21,248 nt of DNA from Deltaproteobacteria bacterium (GCA_024277475.1 JAJRVC010000103.1:1-21248); one strand, 5' to 3'. Positions 8,386-16,175 are shown, numbered from the stretch's first letter. Made by a program: numbers and translations. Notes: generated from the sequence alone by a model not told the origin.

Positions 8386-10146
8386 TTATTGCAGAGATTG
8401 AAGATAGGTCCTCAAATTGATCTTTTTGCCGACCAAGCCGAGTTTTTTGCGGATGTTGTGACGGTGAAATTCTACTGAACTTTCAGACATATAAAGCAAT
8501 TCTGCTATTTCTTTTGTAATTTTATCCTCTTTGAGTAAATTCGCCACCTGGACCTCCCTGGGGGTCAGGTTGAGATGACTGGCAGCCAGACGGCGTGAGA
8601 ACGGTGAAACAATATCATTGAGGTTAGATTTCAATATGGTTAGAAATGATTTTTGGTTTTCTGACAACCTGCTTTGCTCGAGTTTGGCAATGTAGGGTAA
8701 AACAAGGTCTTTCATATTAAACAAGACCTTTTCTTCCAATTCCGTTTTGTCCTCCTCCCTTCTCTTCAACAGCACCCTTAGTGCAGTATTGACCTCCTCA
8801 AGGCTTACAGTTTTACGCTCCAATTCCTTCTCCCTTTTTTCGAGTGCTTCCTGTGCTGTAGCTATCTCGGTAATATCTTCGTAAGTTACCAGGCAGCTTT
8901 TTTCTCTGAGAGAAACAAACTTGACTCTCACGATTTTGCTGTCACCACTTTTGGAAAGGATATTGAACTGATAAGGTTCGGGGGAGCTTTGGTTAGGTTG
9001 ATTAATAGCGATATCCCAAATAGACTTGACCTTCTTTCGATAAGATTCGTCAGGGTACGCCTTCTTAAACCAGTTATCTATATTGTAAAGTTCCTTCTTT
9101 GAATATCCGAAGATTGTTTTGAATTGAGGATTGAAATATTCAATTCTGCGACGGAAGCCCACTATTAGAAGCCCAAAGGGTGCACTCTCTACCAGACTCC
9201 TGAATTTTTCTTCACTCTCCCGCAGTTCGATTTCGGTTTCTTTTAATTTGGTGATATCAACGTGGGTCCCGATTGCTTGAAGCGGATGTCCCTTTTTGTC
9301 TCGCTTCATAACTCTGCCGTGACCGAGAATCCATTTCCAGCCTCCCTCTTTCGTTTTAGCCCGGTATTCAGCTTCATATAGGCTTGTTTTTCCATCATAA
9401 TGATCGATCAATCGTTGTTCGACCAACGGCCAGTCATCCGGATGTGTAAATTGATCCCATTGCTTCTCAGTATTTCCTAATTCCTCCGGATCATAGCCGA
9501 GCATTTCAGCAGTCTCACCCGAAAAGATCATTTTGTTTTCCTTAAAATCAATTACCCACAGCCCTTCGTTGGCACCCTCCAAAGCCATTTTTAAGCGGTT
9601 CTCACTTTCTTGTAGCTCTTGTGTTCGTTCCTTCACCCGAAGATCCAATTTCAGATTCCATTGTTCAAGTTTTTTATTGGCTTTTTCAAGATCTTCAACC
9701 GCCTGCTTTCGCTCGGTGATATCAATGGCTTCAACAACTTGATATTCGGTAGATTTACCTTGTATCAAGACGTTAAAAAGTGAAAACTCAACAAAGCGTT
9801 TCCGGCTATCTTTTCTGGTAATCACGATTTCATATTCTTTTAGATCCAACTGCCGCTTAAAGGTTTTATTGATGAGTTCCTTCACAGTTTTGCGAATTTT
9901 TTTATCCGGATAAATCCTGGTTAACCAAGTCTCGACGTCCGGTACATCAGCCTGAGAATACCCTGTAAGTTTGTACATCGCTTGGTTGTACCTGATGTTA
10001 CGTCCTTTCTTAACATTTCGAATTAAGGTCGGTACAGGGCTCTGGGAAAATATTTCCCAAAGCAAATCGATGCCGATTTTGTCAAGCTTTTCTTCTAACT
10101 GTGACACTTTACGGTCTATTCCCGAATTGCTTTTTTTTGTTTTCAT
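8386..10146 (-). CDS. PAS-PAS-PAS-LuxR transcriptional regulator
   Basis: 586 residues, cytoplasmic, no membrane segment. Three PAS domains lie at about 28-148, 183-303 and 311-430, each ending in a DITE/DITK-like motif; PAS2 has the HPDD/GWKWI pattern of PAS_3 domains. Coiled-coil linkers occur at about 145-185 and 432-475. The C-terminus (523-586) is a LuxR/GerE helix-turn-helix: LNLTPREVQVANLL, then TKEIAELLYMSESSVEFHRHNIRKKLGL. There is no histidine kinase or receiver domain, so it probably acts as a one-component sensor-activator. The linker just before the HTH (NMKDLVLPYIAKLEQ and SPFSRRLAASHL) is, as I know it, widespread in Desulfobacterota regulators. It lies between and divergent from the liv operon and upstream of sox in the same direction, so it likely controls both. 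Its ligand is unknown. The ribosome site is weak. Confidence 0.9.
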   Translation of the reverse strand: MKTKKSNSGIDRKVSQLEEKLDKIGIDLLWEIFSQSPVPTLIRNVKKGRNIRYNQAMYKLTGYSQADVPDVETWLTRIYPDKKIRKTVKELINKTFKRQLDLKEYEIVITRKDSRKRFVEFSLFNVLIQGKSTEYQVVEAIDITERKQAVEDLEKANKKLEQWNLKLDLRVKERTQELQESENRLKMALEGANEGLWVIDFKENKMIFSGETAEMLGYDPEELGNTEKQWDQFTHPDDWPLVEQRLIDHYDGKTSLYEAEYRAKTKEGGWKWILGHGRVMKRDKKGHPLQAIGTHVDITKLKETEIELRESEEKFRSLVESAPFGLLIVGFRRRIEYFNPQFKTIFGYSKKELYNIDNWFKKAYPDESYRKKVKSIWDIAINQPNQSSPEPYQFNILSKSGDSKIVRVKFVSLREKSCLVTYEDITEIATAQEALEKREKELERKTVSLEEVNTALRVLLKRREEDKTELEEKVLFNMKDLVLPYIAKLEQSRLSENQKSFLTILKSNLNDIVSPFSRRLAASHLNLTPREVQVANLLKEDKITKEIAELLYMSESSVEFHRHNIRKKLGLVGKKINLRTYLQSLQ

Positions 10147-10199
10147 AGGGTAGATTTCTTTCTGTCAAACAGGTTAAATCAGTGTCCATTTTTCCCCAA

Positions 10200-10220
10200 C
10201 CAACCGCCAATGCGGCTTGG
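10200..10220. promoter_or_regulatory. Short hairpin in the regulator 5' region
   Basis: CCAACCGC (10200-10207) pairs with GCGG-c-TTGG (10212-10220) around a CAAT loop, with a single bulged base. It lies 54 bases upstream of the regulator start. No T-run follows on either strand, so it is not an intrinsic terminator. It could be a protein-binding site or a leader structure. Confidence 0.3.
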
Positions 10221-10300
10221 GTACCCACAGAGCATGTGCAATACGATAGTCTTTTATACCGGAAGCATAAATTCGTGTAAAGGTGAAATCACAATCAAAT

Positions 10301-10334
10301 TAGAAAAGTATTGGGATTTATCTAATACTATCTA
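10301..10334. promoter_or_regulatory. Palindrome in repeat copy 1, candidate operator
   Basis: TAGA-aa-AGTATT (10301-10312) and AATACT-a-TCTA (10324-10334) form an inverted repeat around an 11-base centre. The AGTATT/AATACT core is kept exactly in copy 2. Conservation of the symmetric core within diverging copies suggests a binding site, the nearby LuxR-type regulator being the obvious candidate. No binding is proved. Confidence 0.45.
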
Positions 10335-10432
10335 GGCATTTATTTGGCAACCCTTTTATTTGCGTAGGTGCTATAGACATTGCGAATCATCTTTTTATTT
10401 TCGAATATATGAAATCACAATCAGATTAGAAG

Positions 10433-10455
10433 AGTATTAGGATTTATCTAATACT
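10433..10455. promoter_or_regulatory. Palindrome in repeat copy 2, candidate operator
   Basis: AGTATT (10433-10438) and AATACT (10450-10455), separated by 11 bases, are the exact counterpart of the copy 1 palindrome 126 bases away. The outer TAGA/TCTA arms have decayed here (TATA on the right), leaving only the core. Confidence 0.42.
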
Positions 10456-10524
10456 ATATAGGCATTTATTTAGCAATCATCTTACTTGCATATGTGATAT
10501 GAACATTACAAATCAATTTTTATT

Positions 10525-10569
10525 ATGATCTTTTTGATACCCCGTCCGCTTGCGGCGGGGAGCCTCATT
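10525..10569. repeat. Small GC-rich palindromic insertion in the tandem repeat
   Basis: A segment of about 42-45 bases interrupts the alignment of repeat copy 2 with the start of copy 3. It contains a hairpin with stem CCCCG (10540-10544) / CGGGG (10556-10560) and inner stem CCG/CGG around a CTTG loop. ATT lies at both edges (10522-10524 and 10567-10569) where copy 1 has it once, as expected of a 3-base target duplication. The base composition contrasts sharply with the AT-rich surroundings. This looks like a REP-like or other small mobile palindrome. No T-run follows the hairpin, so it is not a standard terminator. Confidence 0.5.
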
Positions 10570-10629
10570 TTCGAATAAGTGAATTACAGAATTGTCATCA
10601 TTACAATCTCTAATAAGGACGATCATGGC

Positions 10630-11502
10630 ATGGCAGAATTTTTTCAACATGTTTTAAACGGACTCATCATCGGCGGCGGCTATGCCCTCATAGGAATTGG
10701 CCTAACACTTATTCTCGGCATCATGAACGTCGTTAATTTTGCGCATGGTGAGCTGTATATGCTTGGTGCTTATTTTGTGTATAGCCTGTCAACACTCTTG
10801 GGCATCAACTTTTTTTTGAGTGTAATGACTGCAGCGGCAGGAGTTGCAGTTATTGGTTTGATTATAGAAAAAACTATTCTTTATCCTTTGAGAAACAGAT
10901 CTCCCGACATGAGCCTTCTGGCTTTGATCGGGGTATCCATTTTTCTACAAAACATTGCTCGGTTTATATGGAGTCCGGCACCCCAAACAATTATGCAACC
11001 CTTCGCGCTTGTCGCATCTACCATTGGACCATTGCGTATCACACCACTTCGGCTCTTTGCGGCATTTGTCGCGCTGACAGTTATTGTCGGTACACACTTC
11101 CTGGTACAAAAAACACGGCTTGGCAAGGCAATGCGTGCTACTTTCCAGGACAGGGAAATAGCCGCTCTTTACGGTGTTCGCATTGACTGGATTTTTTCTT
11201 TTACTTTTGCACTTGGCGCTTTTTTAGCATCGATTTCCGGTTCCCTTTTAGGATCTATTTTTATCGTAACTCCAACTATGGGGGACTTTGCAATCGTCAA
11301 ATCTTTTGCGGTTGTAATTCTTGGGGGAATGGGAAGTTTCCCCGGAGCAATTTTGGGAGGGTTGATCTTGGGCGTAGCTGAAAATCTTGGTGCAGCTTAC
11401 ATTTCCTCCGGCTACAAAGATGTCATTGCTTTTGCTCTGATTATCTTGATCTTGGTCTTAAAACCTTCGGGTCTTTTCGGTGTAAACATAAAGAAAATGT
11501 GA
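10630..11502 (+). CDS. livH: Branched-chain amino acid-type ABC transporter permease, LivH family
   Basis: 290 residues, the usual LivH length, nearly all in hydrophobic helices (about eight membrane segments). The start has the family pattern FFQHVLNGLIIGGGYALIGIGLTLILGIMNVVNFAHGELYMLGAY, and the end has VVILGGMGSFPGAILGGLILGVAEN. It forms half of the inner-membrane channel with LivM. I chose the ATG at 10630, with AAGGA 10 bases upstream; the in-frame GTG at 10579 would add 17 polar residues unlike the family and lies in repeat DNA. First gene of the liv operon; its stop overlaps or abuts livM. LIV-type permeases also move amides, urea and other solutes, so the name gives the family and not the substrate. 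Confidence 0.95.
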   Translation: MAEFFQHVLNGLIIGGGYALIGIGLTLILGIMNVVNFAHGELYMLGAYFVYSLSTLLGINFFLSVMTAAAGVAVIGLIIEKTILYPLRNRSPDMSLLALIGVSIFLQNIARFIWSPAPQTIMQPFALVASTIGPLRITPLRLFAAFVALTVIVGTHFLVQKTRLGKAMRATFQDREIAALYGVRIDWIFSFTFALGAFLASISGSLLGSIFIVTPTMGDFAIVKSFAVVILGGMGSFPGAILGGLILGVAENLGAAYISSGYKDVIAFALIILILVLKPSGLFGVNIKKM

Positions 11503-11504
11503 TC

Positions 11505-12485
11505 ATGAAACTTCGAAAATATTTAATATTTTTGGCAATAGCAGTTGTTTTGGCGCTAATCCCGGTTATAGTTACCGACGCCTACTTCCTGCACATCCTT
11601 ATTATGTCGACTATTTGGATCGCACTGTCAACTAATTTCAATATCATTCTAAGTGCAGGGCAGCTTTCACTGGCTCAAATTGCGTTTTTCGGAATAGGGG
11701 CCTATACATCCGGCATCCTGACAGTGAAGTTGGGATTTCCTTTTCTACTGGCAATGCCTGCGGCCGGCTTATTGACTTGCCTGACAGGATTTTTAATTGG
11801 ACGAATAACTCTCAAAATGAGAGGTGCTCACTTTATTCTGGTCACTTTTGCTTTCGGTGAAATCTGCCGGCTGGTTTCCAGAAACTGGATAGGGCTTACC
11901 AATGGCCCTATGGGGCTACGGAATATTCCTTTTCCTTCCATTCGGATTCCTGGTTTGATAGACCTGCAATTCATCTCCTATCAGTCCCAATTTTATATGG
12001 CGGTAATACTGGCGTTGGTTTCAATTTATGTGGCCTATCAATTGCGATACTCTAGAATTGGACGCGCTTTTAGCGCGTTGAGGATCTCCGAGCCCTTAGC
12101 CGAGTCGGTCGGAATAAGTCATTATAAATTTGTAATTACCGCCGTGCTTGTTAGCACATTTTTTACGGGTTTAACAGGAAGCTTTTATGCACATTACGTT
12201 ACCTTGGTAAGTCCTGAAATTTTTTCGTTCGCATACATGATCAGTTTGCTGATGATGGTCATTGGAGGCGGCCGAAACAGCATTTCGGGTCCGGTGGTCG
12301 GCGCCTTGATTTTTACCCTTTTACCGGAGTTTTTAAGAGCCTTTGAGATATATCGCATGCTAATCTTCGGAGCCCTTCTTACGATTATCGTTATTTTTTT
12401 ACCGGAAGGAATGGTTCCGCAGCTTTCGGCTCTATACCTCAAGTTCTTCAGACGCGGCCAACAGCGAACGAAGCTTCTGCCATAA
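11505..12485 (+). CDS. livM: Branched-chain amino acid-type ABC transporter permease, LivM family
   Basis: 326 residues with about eight to ten hydrophobic segments. Family signatures are NIILSAGQLSLAQIAFFGIGAYTSGIL, the ALRISEPLAESVGI coupling loop, and VIGGGRNSISGPVVGA. It pairs with LivH in the membrane. Two starts are possible: ATG at 11505, used here, or GTG at 11499, which overlaps the livH stop as GTGA; neither has a strong ribosome site, which points to translational coupling. The C-terminus ends in a basic tail (RRGQQRTK). Followed 32 bases later by livG. Confidence 0.94.
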   Translation: MKLRKYLIFLAIAVVLALIPVIVTDAYFLHILIMSTIWIALSTNFNIILSAGQLSLAQIAFFGIGAYTSGILTVKLGFPFLLAMPAAGLLTCLTGFLIGRITLKMRGAHFILVTFAFGEICRLVSRNWIGLTNGPMGLRNIPFPSIRIPGLIDLQFISYQSQFYMAVILALVSIYVAYQLRYSRIGRAFSALRISEPLAESVGISHYKFVITAVLVSTFFTGLTGSFYAHYVTLVSPEIFSFAYMISLLMMVIGGGRNSISGPVVGALIFTLLPEFLRAFEIYRMLIFGALLTIIVIFLPEGMVPQLSALYLKFFRRGQQRTKLLP

Positions 12486-12517
12486 TGAATCTGCTGTGAT
12501 AGACGGAGGAAGAAATT

Positions 12518-13273
12518 TTGCTTGAAGTTCGAAATTTAACCATAAAGTTCGGTGGCTTGACGGCTGTCGATGAAGTGTCCTTTGAAGTAAAGGATAACCA
12601 GATCGTAAGCCTGATTGGTCCTAATGGGGCAGGAAAAACGACTTGCTTCAATGCGATAACCGGATTTTGCGATGTCACTAAAGGTGATATTTTATTCAAT
12701 GGAAAAAGTATTACCGGATTTAAACCGCACCAGGTTGCCGCTCAGAAGATAGCCAGAACATTCCAGAAAACAACAGTATTTGAAGGAATGACTGTTAGAG
12801 AGAATGTTATTACCGCTTCTCACCAGCTGTTAAAGTCCAGTTTTTTAAAAATTATTTTGAGTGCCAAAATGGTTAAAAAAGAAGAACAAAAATTTGGTGA
12901 TCGCGCTGATGAAATTATCGGGATTTGCGGCCTTGGTAACCGCAGCGAAACACTGGTAGAAAAGCTGGCCTATGGCGAAGGACGTCTTTTGGAGATTGCA
13001 ATTGCTTTGGCATTAGGACCTGAACTTTTACTGCTGGACGAACCGGCGGCCGGTTTAAACCCGACTGAAACCCAGACAATGGTTGCGCTTATCAAGAAAA
13101 TTCGGGATCTGAACAATACTATTCTGTTGGTCGAACATGATATGCATCTGGTTATGAGCATATCCGATCATGTCGAAGTCATCAACTTCGGGAAAAAAAT
13201 CGCTTCAGGAAAACCGAAAGAAATAGTTAAAAACGAGGAGGTTATAGAGGCGTATTTAGGAAGTAGGCACTAG
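12518..13273 (+). CDS. livG: ABC transporter ATP-binding protein, LivG family
   Basis: 251 residues, a single ATPase domain with Walker A GPNGAGKTT (34-42), Walker B LLLLDEP with catalytic E175, a D-loop AAGLNP, and switch histidine in LLVEHDMH. The LivG-specific insert after TFQKTTVFEGMTVRENV is present. The ABC signature reads LAYGEGR in place of the usual LSYGxQR, a mild departure that many LivG proteins tolerate. The start is TTG at 12518, supported by GGAGG 8 bases upstream and by no better ATG. It couples ATP hydrolysis to transport through LivH/LivM. Confidence 0.95.
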   Translation: MLEVRNLTIKFGGLTAVDEVSFEVKDNQIVSLIGPNGAGKTTCFNAITGFCDVTKGDILFNGKSITGFKPHQVAAQKIARTFQKTTVFEGMTVRENVITASHQLLKSSFLKIILSAKMVKKEEQKFGDRADEIIGICGLGNRSETLVEKLAYGEGRLLEIAIALALGPELLLLDEPAAGLNPTETQTMVALIKKIRDLNNTILLVEHDMHLVMSISDHVEVINFGKKIASGKPKEIVKNEEVIEAYLGSRH

Positions 13274-13323
13274 CGTAATCGTACTTAGAAAAAAGCTTCA
13301 TAAACATGAAAGGAGAAAAAGAG

Positions 13324-14499
13324 ATGAGAAAACTAACCAATTGTATGTTTAAGAAACCCGGAATGTTCGCATTGATGATTGTTACAGTGACTTTTATTTT
13401 GGGATCCTCTGTGGGCCTGGCAGAATCAATTAAAGTAGGAGCGGTGTTGCCTCTAACTGGGTGGGGAGCGGCCGAAGGTGGTTATGTCTTAGATGGTGCA
13501 AAACTCGCTATTGAGAAGATTAACTCAGAAGGTGGTATTAAAGGTAAAAAACTGGAATTACTTGCCGAAGATGGTAAAAACGACCCCACGGAGTCACTTA
13601 ATGCAGCTCAAAAGCTGGTAACCCGGGATAAAGTTTCAGTTATGTTCGGAGCTTGGTTAAGTACTGCAACACTTGCAATGATTCCGGTCATTGAAAGAAA
13701 CGGAGTTCCACTGGTCGTCGAAACTTCCGGATACGACGGTATTACCCACCCTGTTAACAAGTGGATCTTTCGAACCTCGATTTTGTTTTCTCAGGAAGCG
13801 GCAAGTGTTGAGAATTGCATCAGAGAGTTGGGATTTAATAAAGTGGCTTTTTTGGCGCAGGATAACGATTGGGGAAGAGGCACTGTCGAAGAGTTTACTA
13901 AAATGCTTAAAAAGGTTGGTGCCGAGGTCGTCAGTGCGGAGTTTTTAGATTCTGCTACGATGGATTTTTATCCGGAGCTAACTAAATTGCGCAATTCCGG
14001 AGCCGATTCTATTATTGTCGTAAACAGCACCGGCCCAGCATCAAAATTGTTGCAGCAACACAAGGAATTAGGATTAAATCAAAAAATTATGACAACCGGC
14101 GGCAGCACCTGGACGTATACCATTAATCGACTGGCTGGATCAAAGGCTGCAGAGGGAACCTATCACCTCAGCTTTTTCCCGGCATTTGCTCCTGAGGCAA
14201 CCCCCAACCCCGCTCAAGCGAAAGCATATGTGGCTGCCTGGAAAAAGAAAAAGCTTACCTGGGACGGTGTGCAGGAGGGATCTCGCGGCTGGGATGCCGT
14301 GTACACGATTGCAGAGGGAATTAAGCATGCCAACGGAAGCAGCAAAAGATCAGTCATTCGGAAGGGTTTGGAACAAGTGGACATCAAAGGTATTACCGGA
14401 CATATAAAATTCGATGAATATCATGATCAAAATCCAAACATCGTGGTCGTTGAGATAAAAGGTGGCAAAGGCGTTGTCGTCCCTTGTCAGAAAAAGTAG
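13324..14499 (+). CDS. LIV-type periplasmic substrate-binding protein
   Basis: 391 residues from the ATG at 13324, which has AGGAG 8 bases upstream; an ATG at 13306 lacks one. A signal peptide is visible: basic MRKLTNCMFKK, a hydrophobic core, and a likely cleavage site GLA-ES after residue 33. The mature protein starts IKVGAVLPLTGWGAAEG and continues DGAKLAIEKINSEGGIKGKKLELL, the hallmark of the Leu/Ile/Val-binding (type I periplasmic) fold. It captures the solute outside and delivers it to LivHM. Ligand cannot be assigned: many relatives bind amides, urea, aromatic acids or betaine-like solutes. Creatinine, creatine or sarcosine are suggested only by the neighbouring creatininase. Confidence 0.92.
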   Translation: MRKLTNCMFKKPGMFALMIVTVTFILGSSVGLAESIKVGAVLPLTGWGAAEGGYVLDGAKLAIEKINSEGGIKGKKLELLAEDGKNDPTESLNAAQKLVTRDKVSVMFGAWLSTATLAMIPVIERNGVPLVVETSGYDGITHPVNKWIFRTSILFSQEAASVENCIRELGFNKVAFLAQDNDWGRGTVEEFTKMLKKVGAEVVSAEFLDSATMDFYPELTKLRNSGADSIIVVNSTGPASKLLQQHKELGLNQKIMTTGGSTWTYTINRLAGSKAAEGTYHLSFFPAFAPEATPNPAQAKAYVAAWKKKKLTWDGVQEGSRGWDAVYTIAEGIKHANGSSKRSVIRKGLEQVDIKGITGHIKFDEYHDQNPNIVVVEIKGGKGVVVPCQKK

Positions 14500-14525
14500 A
14501 AAATATTAATTACAGGCAGTTTTTG

Positions 14526-14635
14526 CAGGACACATTAAAGGGCAATCAATCGGTTCAGCGCAATTTTTATCTTCAGATTCGAATGCTTTAGCCCAATATA
14601 AGGATGTAAACGATCTGGTGATTGCCCTTGTCCTG
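14526..14635. repeat. Long imperfect inverted repeat between livK-type gene and creatininase gene
   Basis: CAGGACA, five unpaired bases, AAGGGCAATCA (14526-14548) pairs with TGATTGCCCTTGTCCTG (14619-14635), about 17 paired bases in all (the T at 14629 can pair with either arm segment). A short ATCG/CGAT match continues inward. The total span is 110 bases with a loop of about 70. It sits in a 171-base gap inside the operon. No T-run follows. It may be a processing or attenuation structure that sets the ratio of binding protein to downstream products, or the remnant of a small inverted-repeat element. Confidence 0.6.
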
Positions 14636-14670
14636 ATAAGTAACTGAGCTTTTTGAAAGGAGACTTACAT

Positions 14671-15429
14671 ATGTCATCGAAGCTGATCTCCAAAATACCA
14701 TGGCGGGAATATCGTTCCAAAACTCAAAATGGTATCATCATCCTTCCAGTGGGCGCAACAGAGCAGCATTCAACCCACCTTCCTTTGGGGGTTGATTCAA
14801 TTATAACAGAAAATATTGCTCTGGATCTCGCCGAGGAAATCGATGCCCTCGTTGCACCGCCATTGTACTATGGATATAAATCACAACCCAACAGCGGTGG
14901 AGGACCACTGTTCCCAGGCACCATTGACCTGAACGGAGCCACCCTTACCTGCCTGACGGGTGATATACTCAAAGAATTATTGGCCGATGGATGGCAACGA
15001 ATTTTAGTATTGAACGGACATTTTGAAAACCAGGCTTTTTTAATCGAAGCTGCGGATCTGCTGTTACGCGAACAGAAAACCGTTTTCCCCAGGGTAGTCA
15101 TCACCAGTTGGTGGGACAATATTTCCAACGAATTATTGCCGAAAATATTTGATAAAGTTGAATTTGCCGGTTGGGAATTGGAACATGCGGCAATAGTTGA
15201 AACCTCTGCAATGATGTATTTTGCGCCAGAATTGGTAAAAGAGGAATTGTTCCTTGATGAGGGCTTGGAAAATGTACCGCACTACCATTCTTTTCCTGTT
15301 CGGCCCGGTTTATTGCCGGACTCAGGCAATCTTCACACACCTCGCACGAGTTCTGCTGAGAAAGGAAGGCTAATTGTCGAGGATGTGATATGCAACCTCA
15401 AAAAAATGCTCGCTGAGGAATTCAGTTGA
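14671..15429 (+). CDS. Creatininase (creatinine amidohydrolase)
   Basis: 252 residues, close to the 260 of the Pseudomonas putida enzyme. Known creatininase features are present in order: GATEQH with E31 and H33, VD with D42 (metal ligands), GYKSQ-x2-SGGG and FPGT (70-83), GATLT, NGHFEN with H117 and E119 (metal ligands), SWWD with W147/W148, and GWELEHA with W168 and the catalytic-type histidine H172, then ETS. The NGHxEN form is that of true creatininase; MftE-like and amidase relatives usually have NGHGGN. The reaction would open creatinine to creatine with a binuclear Mn/Zn centre. AAAGGAG is 8 bases before the ATG; the in-frame TTG at 14653 has none. Placed between the binding protein and livF genes. 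It could act on a related cyclic amide instead. Confidence 0.85.
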   Translation: MSSKLISKIPWREYRSKTQNGIIILPVGATEQHSTHLPLGVDSIITENIALDLAEEIDALVAPPLYYGYKSQPNSGGGPLFPGTIDLNGATLTCLTGDILKELLADGWQRILVLNGHFENQAFLIEAADLLLREQKTVFPRVVITSWWDNISNELLPKIFDKVEFAGWELEHAAIVETSAMMYFAPELVKEELFLDEGLENVPHYHSFPVRPGLLPDSGNLHTPRTSSAEKGRLIVEDVICNLKKMLAEEFS

Positions 15430-15476
15430 TTTTAAAGCACGTTCCCACTGCCAAATCTGAAAAGGTAGTAATATAA

Positions 15477-16175
15477 ATGCTGAAAATAAGAAATTTACAT
15501 GTTAGCTATGGGAATGCAGAAGCGTTGCATGGCATTTCATTCGACGTTCCAAATGGCAGCCTGGTAACACTTATAGGTGCCAATGGTGCTGGAAAAACAA
15601 CGACCTTGCTTGCAATTTCCGGTCTGCTAAAACCCATAGCGGGGACGATTGAGTTTGACGGGGTGGCTATCAACGGAAAGCGTCCGGATAAAATCATCGC
15701 CATGGGCATAGCGCAGTGCCCTGAAGGAAGGCGTGTCTTTCCTGCCATGAGTGTTTCGGAAAATTTGGAAATTGGAGGCTATACAAATACAAAGCAAATG
15801 CGGGACAGAATGGATTTCTGCTATAACATGTTCCCGCGACTGCGCGAACGACACAAACAGCCGGCAGGAACCCTCAGTGGGGGGGAACAGCAAATGCTGG
15901 CCATTGCAAGAGCGTTAATGGCCAGCCCGAAGCTGCTCATGTTCGACGAACCATCCATGGGGCTTGCACCCAATCTAGTTGAAAGAGTTGGCGAGATAAT
16001 CGTGGAAATCAACCAGCAGGGAACGACGGTGTTGTTGGTTGAGCAAAATGCTTTTATGGCTTTGAACATGGCGACTACGGGTTTTGTATTAGAAACCGGC
16101 CAAATAAAGCTTTCCGGTAAGGCCGCCGAGTTACTTGAAAACGATCATATACAGAAGGCTTATCTAGGCCTTTAA
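15477..16175 (+). CDS. livF: ABC transporter ATP-binding protein, LivF family
   Basis: 232 residues, a single ATPase domain of LivF length. Walker A is GANGAGKTT (34-42), the signature LSGGEQQ (133-139), Walker B with DEPSMGLAP (157-165), and VLLVEQN at the switch region; CPEGRRVFPAMSVSENL is diagnostic of LivF. It completes the importer with LivG. It lies 47 bases after the creatininase gene, so the amidohydrolase splits the liv set. The ribosome site is weak (AAGG about 11 bases upstream). Last gene of the plus-strand operon. Confidence 0.95.
   Translation: MLKIRNLHVSYGNAEALHGISFDVPNGSLVTLIGANGAGKTTTLLAISGLLKPIAGTIEFDGVAINGKRPDKIIAMGIAQCPEGRRVFPAMSVSENLEIGGYTNTKQMRDRMDFCYNMFPRLRERHKQPAGTLSGGEQQMLAIARALMASPKLLMFDEPSMGLAPNLVERVGEIIVEINQQGTTVLLVEQNAFMALNMATTGFVLETGQIKLSGKAAELLENDHIQKAYLGL

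Larger units (their letters stand above)
10285..10524. repeat. 126-bp tandem duplication in the divergent promoter region
   Basis: Two adjacent copies, 10285-10410 and 10411-10524, line up with a constant offset of 126 bases from GAAATCACAATCA through GGATTTATCTAATACTAT and GGCATTTATTT to a shared AATCA-rich end. They differ at scattered positions, so the duplication is not recent. A third, partial copy resumes at 10567 with ATTTTCGAATA and GAATTACAGA after a small insertion. The region fills most of the 483-base gap between the divergent regulator and livH and is AT-rich. It likely holds promoters and operators for one or both directions. No gene is seen in it. Confidence 0.8.

Noticed and set aside
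10335..10474. Sigma-54-like -24/-12 elements (GG-N10-GC) in both repeat copies at 10335-10348 and 10461-10474
   Set aside because: Spacing fits, but the flanking bases match the consensus poorly and the adjacent regulator has no AAA+ domain of the kind that sigma-54 needs.
10540..10560. GC-rich hairpin as an intrinsic terminator
   Set aside because: The T-run lies before it on the plus strand and turns into an A-run after it on the minus strand; nothing U-rich follows the stem in either direction.
10579..10629. GTG at 10579 as the livH start
   Set aside because: It would add 17 polar residues not found in LivH and lacks a ribosome site, whereas ATG at 10630 has AAGGA at a good distance.
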